A DNA stretch of 19,427 bases, from assembly GCA_002305275.1 (NCBI GenBank), contig DBQO01000021.1:1-19427 (forward strand), read 5' to 3'. Of the stretch, positions 1-7,049 are shown piece after piece. The position numbers and the translations under genes are program-made. The notes under the pieces were generated by a model. It was not told the origin of the DNA. It did not search any database and saw only the letters and a list, made by a program, of their open reading frames with translations. Within the stretch, counting starts at the first letter, position 1; each line of letters starts with the position of its first letter. The DNA comes from Bacteroidales bacterium UBA1392 (GTDB taxonomy: Bacteria > Bacteroidota > Bacteroidia > Bacteroidales > UBA932).

Positions 1-153
1 CAACTTTTGGGGGTCACATCATTTTGCTCTCCTTTTTTTGTGCCGGTCGCTTTGCTCTGATTCACTCTACCCTACACACTTCGAATTCTGAAATATTTTT
101 TTATTGTTAATAAAATATTATCTTTGGCGTTGAGACATAATGATTTAAAGTCA

Positions 154-185
154 TTTGTAGTAAGGGAACTTTATATTTATGTTTG
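154..185 (+). promoter_or_regulatory. Bacteroidales-type promoter (-33 TTTG / -7 TATGTTTG)
   Basis: TTTG at 154-157 is followed by a 20-bp spacer and TATGTTTG at 178-185. This matches the Bacteroides primary sigma consensus TTTG-N19-21-TAnnTTTG exactly. The transcription start would fall near 190-195, leaving a leader of about 75 bases before the small peptide gene at 268. It probably drives both the peptide gene and the lipoprotein gene at 475, since no other good promoter is visible between them. The match is seen in the sequence; activity is inferred. Confidence 0.65.
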
Positions 186-267
186 CGCAAAATCGGAATA
201 TATCATTATGTATGGCGAATCGGGCAAATGATCAATAATGAAACAATCATATTAAACTTTACAAATT

Positions 268-420
268 ATGAAACAAGAAGTTAACAGCAATTCGGGAATA
301 GGGGTTTACACTACTCCTAAGATCGAAGTCATCGAAATCGAGCTGACTCAAAACATCCTTCAGCCAAGTGGGGATTTCGGAGTAAACCCAATGCAAGAGG
401 GCGGAGACTGGTTAAGTTAG
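268..420 (+). CDS. Small Bacteroidales peptide (50 aa) upstream of a surface lipoprotein
   Basis: A 50-codon ORF runs from ATG at 268 to TAG at 418. The product begins MKQEVNSNSG, has a central acidic segment YTTPKIEVIEIELTQNILQP, and ends in a Gly/Asp-rich tail (SGDFGVNPMQEGGDWLS). Short proteins with a Y-x-x-P-x-I-E-V-I-E-x-E core followed by an S-G turn are common in Bacteroidales, often next to fimbrillin-like or other surface lipoprotein genes; their function is generally unknown. There is no signal peptide or membrane segment. It lies 54 bp before the lipoprotein start and behind a strong promoter match, so the two are probably cotranscribed. The alternating acidic/hydrophobic core could form a beta strand. 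It could conceivably be a peptide precursor, but no modifying enzyme is in the window. Coding status is inferred from motif and context. Confidence 0.7.
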   Translation: MKQEVNSNSGIGVYTTPKIEVIEIELTQNILQPSGDFGVNPMQEGGDWLS

Positions 421-474
421 AAAGAAGCTAAGCATTATGGATGACCTATTAACGATTAAACACAAATTTCAGAT

Positions 475-1995
475 ATGAAAATCAGATTATTTATTTTAGC
501 AATGCTGACCCTGACGGTGATGGGTTGCGAGCGGAATATTGAAATTACCGACACTGATAGTAATGAGGGTAAGATCGTTACTATCAGCGCTTCTATCTCG
601 CCGGAGACCCGCGTGACATACAATGACGCTGATCTTTCACTTGCGTGGGAGAATAATGATAAAATACTGCTGGTAGGATTTGCCGGTGCTACTTATATAG
701 GAAGCGAGCTCTTTACCTACACCGGAAACGGCAATAAGTTTACGGGAAAAGAGGTGGTTGGCGCCACTACCTATAAAGCCTACTATCCGGGGGAGGGGGC
801 CTATATAGATGAGGAAAGCGGAGAAGTTTATGATTTTGATATCGATTATGAGCCTACACAAAACGGGAATAATTCATCGTCACATCTCAATAACTGTATA
901 GCACTTGCAGACGCGGTCGCCAAACCCCTTAATCAGAACTTTACCTTAAGTTCGATAATCAGTATTGTCAAATTTGAAATCACAAATGTACCGAAAGAGG
1001 TAGGAACACTTACCAAACTGGTTTGGACAGCGTATAACATCTGGGAAGGTGAAGTTTCTGAGCAAGATTGGTTTCTTAATGTGACAGGTGTAACCTTCTC
1101 AGATGAGACAAATAGTTTTACCGCTTTTCTCCCTTTTATCCCGGAATGGACTTGCGTTCCCCAAAACAAATCTGTGACATTGGGACTAATTGGAGATGAA
1201 TCGGTTTTTTGGGTAAGCGAACCTTTAGCAACAGCTAAGAACTACGAGCCTGGAAAACGCTACACCGCCACTATAAACGTCAATTGGATAAAGAGATTCA
1301 GTTTTCAAAGATCGAATGCCGGTGAAGTTTACCAAATTCGACAAAAGCTAACAGACGGTGGGGATCCCACCTCACCCTACAGTCCTGCCAAGATGATAAT
1401 CAATTGGGGGGATAATAGCGAATCCACAATCATCAATAAAAACGACCCACTTTCAGAGATAATCGCTGAACATGACTACCCCGACCTACCCGAGAACACA
1501 AGCAGAGGGTACCGCATTTCAATTTACTACGACGAGCTTAATGACAATGTCAAACAATTACCGCAAATCATATTTAGAGAAGACAACAGCCTATCGGAAA
1601 TTTGGGACCCCTTACCGAATATGGGAACAGAAGACTTCTCTTACTACTTTCACAATTGTATATATTTAATGCGTGTAGAAAAGGGGCTGTTTGATAGAAA
1701 CAAAGAAGCGACTAATTTTAATAACTGCTTCTCCGGATGCAGCAGGCTCTCGTTAAAATCGGATATTTTCCCGAATGCGGAAGCATTTAAAGATAAAAAT
1801 ATGGATTTCACAGAATGTTTTAAGAATGCATCTGTATATCCACGTATATCGGAATACGGCTATAGTACCGCCCCTGAGTTATGGAATTTCACCAAAGGCA
1901 CTGGGGCATGGACTACTACCGATTGTTTTACCGGCGCAAAACTAACCAATTACAGCTCTGTTCCGGCGGATTGGGGAGTAGCCGTTGCTTTTTAG
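475..1995 (+). CDS. Surface lipoprotein, fimbrillin-like N-terminus plus DUF285/BspA-like C-terminus
   Basis: A 506-residue protein with a lipoprotein signal peptide: hydrophobic residues 4-15 and a V-M-G-C lipobox with the lipidated Cys at 18. Residues ~30-270 resemble Bacteroidales fimbrillin/Mfa-like proteins, with ISASISPETRVTY followed by LAWENNDKI and KAYYPG. Residues ~275-345 include an INWGDNS strand and an HDYP turn, like the WGDG...HTY pattern that precedes DUF285-type repeats. From ~390 on are degenerate F-x-x-C-F-x-x-C/A leucine-rich-like units (NNCFSGCSRL, FTECFKNAS) and the usual ending in which an ELW segment is followed by a CF segment and then PADWG. It is probably anchored in the outer membrane and surface exposed, with an adhesion or binding role; no ligand can be inferred. 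It follows the small peptide gene and is followed by a strong terminator at 2034. Confidence 0.75.
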   Translation: MKIRLFILAMLTLTVMGCERNIEITDTDSNEGKIVTISASISPETRVTYNDADLSLAWENNDKILLVGFAGATYIGSELFTYTGNGNKFTGKEVVGATTYKAYYPGEGAYIDEESGEVYDFDIDYEPTQNGNNSSSHLNNCIALADAVAKPLNQNFTLSSIISIVKFEITNVPKEVGTLTKLVWTAYNIWEGEVSEQDWFLNVTGVTFSDETNSFTAFLPFIPEWTCVPQNKSVTLGLIGDESVFWVSEPLATAKNYEPGKRYTATINVNWIKRFSFQRSNAGEVYQIRQKLTDGGDPTSPYSPAKMIINWGDNSESTIINKNDPLSEIIAEHDYPDLPENTSRGYRISIYYDELNDNVKQLPQIIFREDNSLSEIWDPLPNMGTEDFSYYFHNCIYLMRVEKGLFDRNKEATNFNNCFSGCSRLSLKSDIFPNAEAFKDKNMDFTECFKNASVYPRISEYGYSTAPELWNFTKGTGAWTTTDCFTGAKLTNYSSVPADWGVAVAF

Positions 1996-2033
1996 AGAGA
2001 ATACCTCATATTGCCAATAGCGTAACAACACAA

Positions 2034-2063
2034 CCCCGAAAGTCATATAGCTTTCGGGGTTTT
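2034..2063 (+). terminator. Rho-independent terminator after the lipoprotein gene
   Basis: A perfect 9-bp stem, CCCCGAAAG (2034-2042) with CTTTCGGGG (2051-2059), encloses an 8-nt loop and is followed by TTTT. It lies 38 bp after the lipoprotein stop codon. Confidence 0.9.
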
Positions 2064-2153
2064 GCTGTACATAAACTATCGCTTTAGCTTTTGACCGGTA
2101 GCAACTGGCTACAATTGCCAATTGCCCCGAAACATATAACGCGTACCCCGCAA

Positions 2154-2220
2154 CACTACACACTACACACTACACACTACACACTACATACTACATACTA
2201 CATACTACACACTACATACT
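2154..2220. repeat. Tandem heptamer repeat, about 9.5 copies of YACTACA
   Basis: Consecutive 7-bp units: five CACTACA, three TACTACA, one CACTACA and a partial TACT. C/T at the first base of the unit is the only variation. The tract lies between the convergent lipoprotein and oxidoreductase genes, starts 91 bp past the lipoprotein terminator and stops 6 bp before the oxidoreductase stop codon. Heptamers would shift frame on gain or loss of a unit, but the tract is outside both genes. A minisatellite produced by slippage is the simplest reading. Confidence 0.9.
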
Positions 2221-2226
2221 CGGAAC

Positions 2227-2805
2227 TCAAAACTCCCTACATATCTCCACCGCTTCCGCGATTGTGGATTCCAGATGCAAAGCGAGTTCTTCGGGAGAGC
2301 GATAGTCAACATTGGTGGCAGCCACGGTGATTACCTCGCCTAGTCCCCATAGATATGAGAGAGCAGCTATATAACCGGAAGCCTGTTCGCGTGGGTCTCC
2401 CGTAGGAATATTCATGCCCCGCGAAGTGATATAAAGCACCTTTTCGCATTTGCAAAGTCCGCGACATGCACTCCCGTCGTCAGTGAAGGTGATATCAAAA
2501 AGCGATATATTTTCAAAAAATGACTTGAGAATTGCGGGAAAACTCATATCCCAAAAGGGGGCTGCAACAACCAATCGGTCGCAAGCGGCCACCTTGCGCG
2601 CAATTTCCATAGCCATCGGCGGAATGTTGCCATTTTCTCGTTGATCCACATAAGTGGTTTTGTCCAACGGAGGCAGGCCAACCGCATTTACATCGATGAT
2701 TTCCACCTCATATCTCTTTGAAAGTTCAGCCACGGCTGCATTGAGGATCAGTCTTGTCCTCGATTCTGCCCTCATACAGGAGTCTATCACAATCAGTTTT
2801 TTCAT
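2227..2805 (-). CDS. Flavodoxin-fold NAD(P)H-dependent oxidoreductase (FMN-dependent azoreductase-like)
   Basis: A 192-residue protein of Flavodoxin_2/AcpD type. It begins with a short beta strand and phosphate-loop region (MKKLIVIDSCMRAESRTRLI), where the SRT segment replaces the usual SxS FMN phosphate-binding turn. Residues ~77-105 (VVAAPFWDMSFPAILKSFFE) match the family segment APMYNFSIPAxLKxYID that contacts the flavin. SRG near 128 starts the second flavin-side loop. The length fits the family (about 190-210 aa). Members reduce quinones or azo compounds with NAD(P)H in the cytoplasm; the substrate here is unknown. It is a single gene, convergent with the lipoprotein and separated from it by the heptamer repeat. 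No clear promoter is visible upstream. Confidence 0.8.
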   Translation of the reverse strand: MKKLIVIDSCMRAESRTRLILNAAVAELSKRYEVEIIDVNAVGLPPLDKTTYVDQRENGNIPPMAMEIARKVAACDRLVVAAPFWDMSFPAILKSFFENISLFDITFTDDGSACRGLCKCEKVLYITSRGMNIPTGDPREQASGYIAALSYLWGLGEVITVAATNVDYRSPEELALHLESTIAEAVEICREF

Positions 2806-2873
2806 ATTTATCAGGTTTTTAATCTATCACTTCTATAAGAAAACTCACGGGACGGAAGCTGGTTTTTCCAATA

Positions 2874-2906
2874 AAACAAAAACGCCCCACATTGCTGCGG
2901 GGCGAA
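2874..2906 (-). terminator. Rho-independent terminator of tRNA-Ala
   Basis: On the minus strand a GC-rich stem (CGCCCCGC with GTGGGGCG, one mismatch, loop AGCAAT; plus positions 2883-2904) is followed by a T-rich tract TTTTTGTTTTAT (to about 2871). It starts 7-10 bp beyond the tRNA 3' end. Confidence 0.85.
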
Positions 2907-2912
2907 ATGGTG

Positions 2913-2985
2913 TGGAGTATAGGAGAATCGAACTCCTGACCTTTTGAATGCCATTCAAACGCTCTACCAACTGAGCTAATACCCC
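2913..2985 (-). tRNA. tRNA-Ala (anticodon GGC)
   Basis: The minus-strand sequence folds as a complete cloverleaf. The acceptor stem GGGGTAT pairs with ATACTCC and includes the G3:U70 wobble pair that identifies alanine tRNA. The D arm is GCTCAGTTGGTAGAGC. The anticodon stem TTTGA/TCAAA holds the 7-nt loop ATGGCAT, giving anticodon GGC. The T arm is AGGAGTTCGAATCTCCT. The discriminator base is A73. The 3' CCA is not encoded, since CAC follows, so a CCA-adding enzyme must supply it. It has its own promoter and terminator and appears monocistronic. Confidence 0.97.
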
Positions 2986-2995
2986 ATTGGAGTTG

Positions 2996-3026
2996 CAAAA
3001 GTAAGCAAAACTATTGGAAATACAAC
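2996..3026 (-). promoter_or_regulatory. Promoter of tRNA-Ala
   Basis: On the minus strand TACTTTTG (2996-3003) is a perfect TAnnTTTG -7 box ten bases before the tRNA 5' end. A GTTG box (3023-3026) lies 19 bp upstream, a 3/4 match to TTTG. A second TAnnTTTG (TAGTTTTG) overlaps the spacer and could be an alternative -7 box. Confidence 0.55.
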
Positions 3027-3031
3027 TATTT

Positions 3032-3065
3032 TTTGTCAGCCTCCACGAAAAAAATGGTAACTTCG
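3032..3065 (+). promoter_or_regulatory. Possible promoter of the calcium ATPase gene
   Basis: TTTG at 3032-3035 is followed after 22 bp by TAACTTCG at 3058-3065, which has one mismatch to TAnnTTTG. The spacer is one base longer than usual. It would give a short leader of about 20-25 bases before the ATG at 3096. It overlaps the tRNA promoter region in opposite orientation, so the two units are divergent. Confidence 0.4.
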
Positions 3066-3095
3066 TTTTTTCAAAATAATGATTTCCATTGACCA

Positions 3096-5879
3096 ATGTC
3101 AGAAAATAGCAGGAAAAAATACAGATACCTTTGTGAAGATTCCCAGGAGGTAATAAATGGGAAAGGTCGCAATATCATTCCCGAGCCGGAGAGCGAACCA
3201 TTATGGAAGGCCTATCTGGCCAAATTCAGGGATCCAATTATCATAATACTGCTGGTGGCCCTCGGGCTCTCGCTCCTGATCTCCCTTTATGAGATGTTTG
3301 TGATGGGAAGGTCTGCCTCCTCTCTGATTGAGCCCCTCGGCGTACTGATTGCAATATTGCTCGCCACCGGCATCGCATTTATATTTGAGTACAATGCCGA
3401 AAAGGAGTTCAAAATCCTCAATAAAGCCAAAGATGAGCGCAAAGTCAAGGTACTGAGGTGGCGCAATGCATACGAGGCTGAAGAGGGTGCATGGCCGCAG
3501 GTGTACGAAATACCGAGAGGTGACGTTTGTCTAGAAGATATCGTCAAGTTGGAGAGCGGTGATGAGATCCCCGCCGATGGCATCCTACTGGAAGCAATCT
3601 CCCTAAGTGTTGACGAGTCAAACTTCACAGGAGAACCCTTCACCAGGAAATTTGTGGAAATTGACCCTACGCGACCGGAGAGTACCTATCCTCAGAATTT
3701 TCTCCTCAGAGGAACTACCCTTATCGAGGGTACGGCACTCTACAAAGTTACGGCAGTGGGATCGGAGACCGAAGAGGGAAAAGGGGCCAGGATTTTACAA
3801 GAGGAGAGTAGCGTAGAGACACCCCTCAACAATCAGCTCAATCGTCTTGCGAAATCGATTACCAAAGCGAGTTATGTCATAGCCATACTGGTTGTCATCG
3901 GGCGACTGCTGATCTTTTTCCTCACCGGAGACCCGGAGAAGCGTGAATTACTGGATATTGCACATGTGATCATCAACTCTGTGATGCTGGCGGTGACTCT
4001 ACTGGTTGTGTCGATCCCGGAGGGACTACCGATGAGCGTCACCATATCCCTTGCTCTTAGCATGCGCAAAATGCTGAAGGAGAAAAATCTGGTGCGTAAG
4101 CTCCACGCCTGCGAGACCATGGGCGCTACAACCGTCATCTGCACCGACAAGACCGGTACACTCACTTACAATAAGATGAGTGTAGTGGAACAGGAATTTT
4201 CAGGCGTGGATATGGACTTTGTGGCTCTGAGCATCTCAATTAACTCCACAGCGGAGCTCTCCGATAGCGAATCCGGCAGGCTCCGCGCGATAGGCAATCC
4301 CACCGAGGGGGCGCTGCTCCTATGGTTGAATGAGCTGGGGTACGACTACCGAAAGCTGCGTGACACTCTTGTGATTACCTCCCGGGAACCTTTCTCCACG
4401 GAGAGTAAAAGGATGGTAACGATTGCGAAAGATGAGCGTACGGGTAAGAGCGTGCGATATATCAAAGGTGCTCCGGAAATTGTACTTGAAATGTCGGATC
4501 GCATGGCCGGTAAACTTAAGAGAGAGGAGATCCTCGATCTCCTTCAGAGTTATCAGGCCAAAGGAATGCGTACGCTCGGTTTTGCATTTCAGGAACTGGA
4601 TGCTGAAGTAGATACTCCTGTAATATTTGCCGGTATAGTCGGCATCGCAGATCCGGTAAGGGATGATGTGCGGGAAGCTATTGAGATGAGTAGAAACAAT
4701 GCCGGCGTCAGAGTGATTATGATTACCGGAGATGTAGCCTTGACGGCAAATGAGATTTCGCGTCAGTCCGGAATAATGGATGCTCATGAGCCGATGCAGA
4801 CCCTAACAGGGGCAGAATTTGCTCTCATGAGCGACGAAGAGATCAAAACTCGAGTCATACCGGGACTTAAAGTCCTCTCCAGGGCACGGCCGGAAGACAA
4901 AGCACGACTGGTAACTCTGCTACAAGAGATGGGAGAAGTGGTGGCAGTAACAGGTGACGGCACAAATGACGCTCCTGCACTCAAAAAAGCCCAGGTAGGA
5001 CTCTCGATGGGCGACGGTACATCCAGAGCAAAGGAGGCCAGCGATGTCACCATCATAGATAACTCCTTTTCCAGCATCAACAAAGGTATTCTCTGGGGAC
5101 GCTCGCTCTATCTCAACATAAAGCGCTTCATTCTCTTCCAGATGACCATTAATGCGTGTGCCAGCCTGATAGTATTGCTGGGGGCCTTTCTCGGGCTGGA
5201 CTCACCTCTTACTGTCACGCAGATGCTTTGGGTCAATCTAATCATGGACACATTTGCCGCCATGGCGCTCTCCTCCATCCCCCCCGATCGCAGAGTGATG
5301 AATGCCCCGCCAAGAGATTCCAAAAGCCACATAATCGACAGAAAGATGGGTGCACGCTTCATTATCGGAGGCTTTATTTTCTTTATTGTGATGACCCTTA
5401 TCTGGCAGTTGCTTTGGCACACCGACATCACTTCAGTGAGAGATTTACTTAATGCGGAGACTCTACGAGAACTCTTTACGGGAGTATTCAGGTTCCACAC
5501 GAAGAATCACCTTTCGGGATTTGAGAGGGGTGTATTCTTCTCCATATTCGTGATGCTGCAATTTTGGAACCTATTCAATGCAAGGTATTTTCGCACTAAT
5601 GGAAGTGCATTGCAGGATATCCTCGATTTGTTTTTCAATCGCAAACGTTTCAGGGAGTCCGCCTCTCTGACTCTGTTGATGGTCGCAGGCATTATTTTGC
5701 TCGGGCAGTACTTTATAACCAACGTTGCGGGAGCCTTTTTCGATGTAGCCCCGCTCTCGTGGGGTGACTGGGGGCTGATATTGCTCTGCACCTCTCCCGT
5801 ACTGCTCATCCCGGACATTTGGAGGTTTGTCAGGGGTTTATTTTCCGCTTCGCGGGAAAAGAAATACGCAAGAATATAA
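3096..5879 (+). CDS. P-type Ca2+-transporting ATPase, PMCA-like (type IIB)
   Basis: A 927-residue inner-membrane pump that should expel Ca2+ using ATP. Motifs in order: M1-M2 (~45-105); actuator-domain TGE at 178-180, followed by P where S is usual; PEGLP in M4 at 308-312; phosphorylated Asp351 in DKTGTLT; nucleotide-domain KGAPE; MITGD; hinge TGDGTNDAPAL at 619-629; M5 (FQMTINACASLIVLLGA); M6 NLIMDTFAAMAL, whose N and D with the M4 Glu form the single Ca2+ site typical of PMCA-type pumps; then four more C-terminal membrane segments. Length and the conserved M4-M6 segments (PEGLPMSVTISLALSMRK) fit bacterial PMCA-type calcium ATPases. Na+ or other cations cannot be excluded. No calmodulin-type tail is visible. 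It is a single gene, divergent from tRNA-Ala. Confidence 0.9.
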   Translation: MSENSRKKYRYLCEDSQEVINGKGRNIIPEPESEPLWKAYLAKFRDPIIIILLVALGLSLLISLYEMFVMGRSASSLIEPLGVLIAILLATGIAFIFEYNAEKEFKILNKAKDERKVKVLRWRNAYEAEEGAWPQVYEIPRGDVCLEDIVKLESGDEIPADGILLEAISLSVDESNFTGEPFTRKFVEIDPTRPESTYPQNFLLRGTTLIEGTALYKVTAVGSETEEGKGARILQEESSVETPLNNQLNRLAKSITKASYVIAILVVIGRLLIFFLTGDPEKRELLDIAHVIINSVMLAVTLLVVSIPEGLPMSVTISLALSMRKMLKEKNLVRKLHACETMGATTVICTDKTGTLTYNKMSVVEQEFSGVDMDFVALSISINSTAELSDSESGRLRAIGNPTEGALLLWLNELGYDYRKLRDTLVITSREPFSTESKRMVTIAKDERTGKSVRYIKGAPEIVLEMSDRMAGKLKREEILDLLQSYQAKGMRTLGFAFQELDAEVDTPVIFAGIVGIADPVRDDVREAIEMSRNNAGVRVIMITGDVALTANEISRQSGIMDAHEPMQTLTGAEFALMSDEEIKTRVIPGLKVLSRARPEDKARLVTLLQEMGEVVAVTGDGTNDAPALKKAQVGLSMGDGTSRAKEASDVTIIDNSFSSINKGILWGRSLYLNIKRFILFQMTINACASLIVLLGAFLGLDSPLTVTQMLWVNLIMDTFAAMALSSIPPDRRVMNAPPRDSKSHIIDRKMGARFIIGGFIFFIVMTLIWQLLWHTDITSVRDLLNAETLRELFTGVFRFHTKNHLSGFERGVFFSIFVMLQFWNLFNARYFRTNGSALQDILDLFFNRKRFRESASLTLLMVAGIILLGQYFITNVAGAFFDVAPLSWGDWGLILLCTSPVLLIPDIWRFVRGLFSASREKKYARI

Positions 5880-5994
5880 TTGAGAATGAGATACTAAACG
5901 GTCTTCAATAGAGAAGGATCTGTCAAAGGTACGCGAAGATAAATGAACAGGAATAATTGAGGATTGAAATTAAACCAAGAGAATTTTCATAAAA

Positions 5995-6555
5995 ATGCAA
6001 TACAACGAGACAATAACCGGAGTTCTGAGGTTCCTCGAAAATGCAGGAATAGAGTACAAAATACACACCCATCCCCCGCTTCCGACAATAGAGCTCGCCA
6101 TGGAATACTGGAAGGAGATTGACTCGACTCATTGTAAAAACCTCTTCTTCCGCAACCACAAAGGCAACCGTCACTATCTGGTAATCTTCGAGTGTCACAA
6201 AAATCTCGATATCCATTCGCTGGAAAAGGCACTAAAACAGGGTAAACTCTCTTTCGCCTCACCTGAAAGGATGCAGCGCTGTCTGGGTCTGACTCCCGGC
6301 TCAGTCTCCCTCTTTGGACTGATACACGATATGGGACTCCAAAACCGCACCGACGTCAATCCCAAAGAACTCTTCCCAAATGGACACCGGGTCAAGTTAT
6401 ATCTGGATAAAGACCTTCAGCAGAGCGAATACCTAAGTTTTCACCCTTGCGACAATACGGCAAGCGTGGTGATCTCACAGGAAGGCTTTCACCGTTTTCT
6501 GGAACTTTGGGGCGGAGAGGTGGAATGGATGGAAGTGCGGGAAGATCTAGAGTAG
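5995..6555 (+). CDS. proX: Prolyl-tRNA editing protein, ProX/YbaK-like trans-editing deacylase
   Basis: A 186-residue free-standing homologue of the INS editing domain of prolyl-tRNA synthetase (YbaK/ProX superfamily). Diagnostic segments are CKNLFFRN with the conserved Lys48, KLSFASPERM near 84-93, GLTPGSVSLFGL at 98-109 and FHPCDNTASVVIS at 149-161. In this family the enzyme hydrolyses mischarged Ala-tRNA(Pro), or Cys-tRNA(Pro) in the YbaK branch; the PGSVS motif and length favour the ProX/PrdX (Ala-tRNA) branch. It acts in the cytoplasm to protect translation fidelity. It starts 115 bp after the calcium pump gene, and its last 9 bases overlap the 3' end of the convergent reductase gene. 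No promoter box could be picked with confidence. Confidence 0.85.
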   Translation: MQYNETITGVLRFLENAGIEYKIHTHPPLPTIELAMEYWKEIDSTHCKNLFFRNHKGNRHYLVIFECHKNLDIHSLEKALKQGKLSFASPERMQRCLGLTPGSVSLFGLIHDMGLQNRTDVNPKELFPNGHRVKLYLDKDLQQSEYLSFHPCDNTASVVISQEGFHRFLELWGGEVEWMEVREDLE

Positions 6556-6981
6556 AGCCACTATCTTTTCTAGCCAGAATGCATCCGTCCGATCGAAAGC
6601 CGACAACTCTTTACTATCTATATCGAGAACTCCGACTACAGCATCACCCTTAAATATCGGAACCACGATCTCGCTCCTGGAAAGTGAACTACAGGCGATG
6701 TGGCCGGGAAATTGTTCCACATCGGGAACTACAATCGTTTCACGGAGTTTCCACGCCGTACCGCACACTCCGCGCCCATACGGGATCCTGGTACAGGCCA
6801 CCGGACCCTGGAACGGACCCAGTACGAGACTCTCCCCATCCACACGATAAAAACCGGTCCACCACCATCCGAAGGTTTCGTGGAGCAGGGCGGAAACATT
6901 GGCCATATTTGCAATCGGATCGCTCTCCTCTGAGACCATAGCCTCCACCTTCTGATATATGAGTTTGTATTTTTCTTCCAT
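6547..6981 (-). CDS. msrC: Free methionine-(R)-sulfoxide reductase (GAF domain)
   Basis: A 144-residue single GAF-domain protein of the fRMsr/YebR family, which reduces free (not peptide-bound) methionine-R-sulfoxide with thioredoxin. The three family cysteines are at 63 (VACTRI), 73 (GVCGTA) and 97 (IACSS). Their 10- and 24-residue spacings match those I recall for the E. coli enzyme (84/94/118). The surrounding signatures LVLGPFQGP, PYGRGVCG, VVPDVEQFPGHIAC and VLDIDS are characteristic, and the length is somewhat shorter than the E. coli protein. It is divergent from msrA across 68 bp, so the two methionine-repair enzymes may be coregulated. The 3' end overlaps that of the ProX gene by 9 bp, tail to tail. 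Confidence 0.93.
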   Translation of the reverse strand: MEEKYKLIYQKVEAMVSEESDPIANMANVSALLHETFGWWWTGFYRVDGESLVLGPFQGPVACTRIPYGRGVCGTAWKLRETIVVPDVEQFPGHIACSSLSRSEIVVPIFKGDAVVGVLDIDSKELSAFDRTDAFWLEKIVALL

Positions 6982-6990
6982 AATTCAAGA

Positions 6991-7045
6991 CAAAGATAGA
7001 AACTATTCGCATTGGAAGTCTGTTTTGATTTTTTTCTTACATTTG
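6991..7045. promoter_or_regulatory. Divergent -7 boxes between msrC and msrA
   Basis: On the minus strand TATCTTTG (6991-6998) lies 9 bp from the msrC ATG. On the plus strand TACATTTG (7038-7045) lies 4 bp from the msrA ATG. Both fit TAnnTTTG, but neither has a clear TTTG at the right distance upstream. If used, both mRNAs would have almost no leader, or none. The msrA start cannot be moved downstream because the catalytic GGCFWG begins at residue 12. Confidence 0.35.
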
Positions 7046-7049
7046 TTTT

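Noticed and set aside
2154..2220. CRISPR-like array
   Set aside because: The units are 7 bp, contiguous and without spacers, so this is a simple tandem repeat.
2091..2330. 79-codon frame across the heptamer repeat (HYTLHTTHYTLHTTYY-like translation)
   Set aside because: It is the periodic translation of a 7-bp repeat and runs into the antisense of the oxidoreductase gene. There is no coding support.
2845..3096. 83-codon minus-strand frame covering tRNA-Ala, with a LAQLVERLNGIQKVRSSILLYST-like translation
   Set aside because: This kind of translation is a well-known artefact of reading through a tRNA gene. The tRNA explains the sequence.
3287..5818. Several long frames antisense to the calcium pump gene
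   Set aside because: They overlap an unmistakable P-type ATPase, have no recognisable domains, and are expected by chance opposite a long gene.
5847..5875. Hairpin TTTTCCGC/GCGGGAAAA at the end of the calcium pump gene as a terminator
   Set aside because: It lies inside the coding sequence, has a bulge and lacks a following T-run.
5925..5932. TACCTTTG on the minus strand as a promoter
   Set aside because: It would drive antisense transcription into the calcium pump gene, has no gene to serve, and matches only a short degenerate box.
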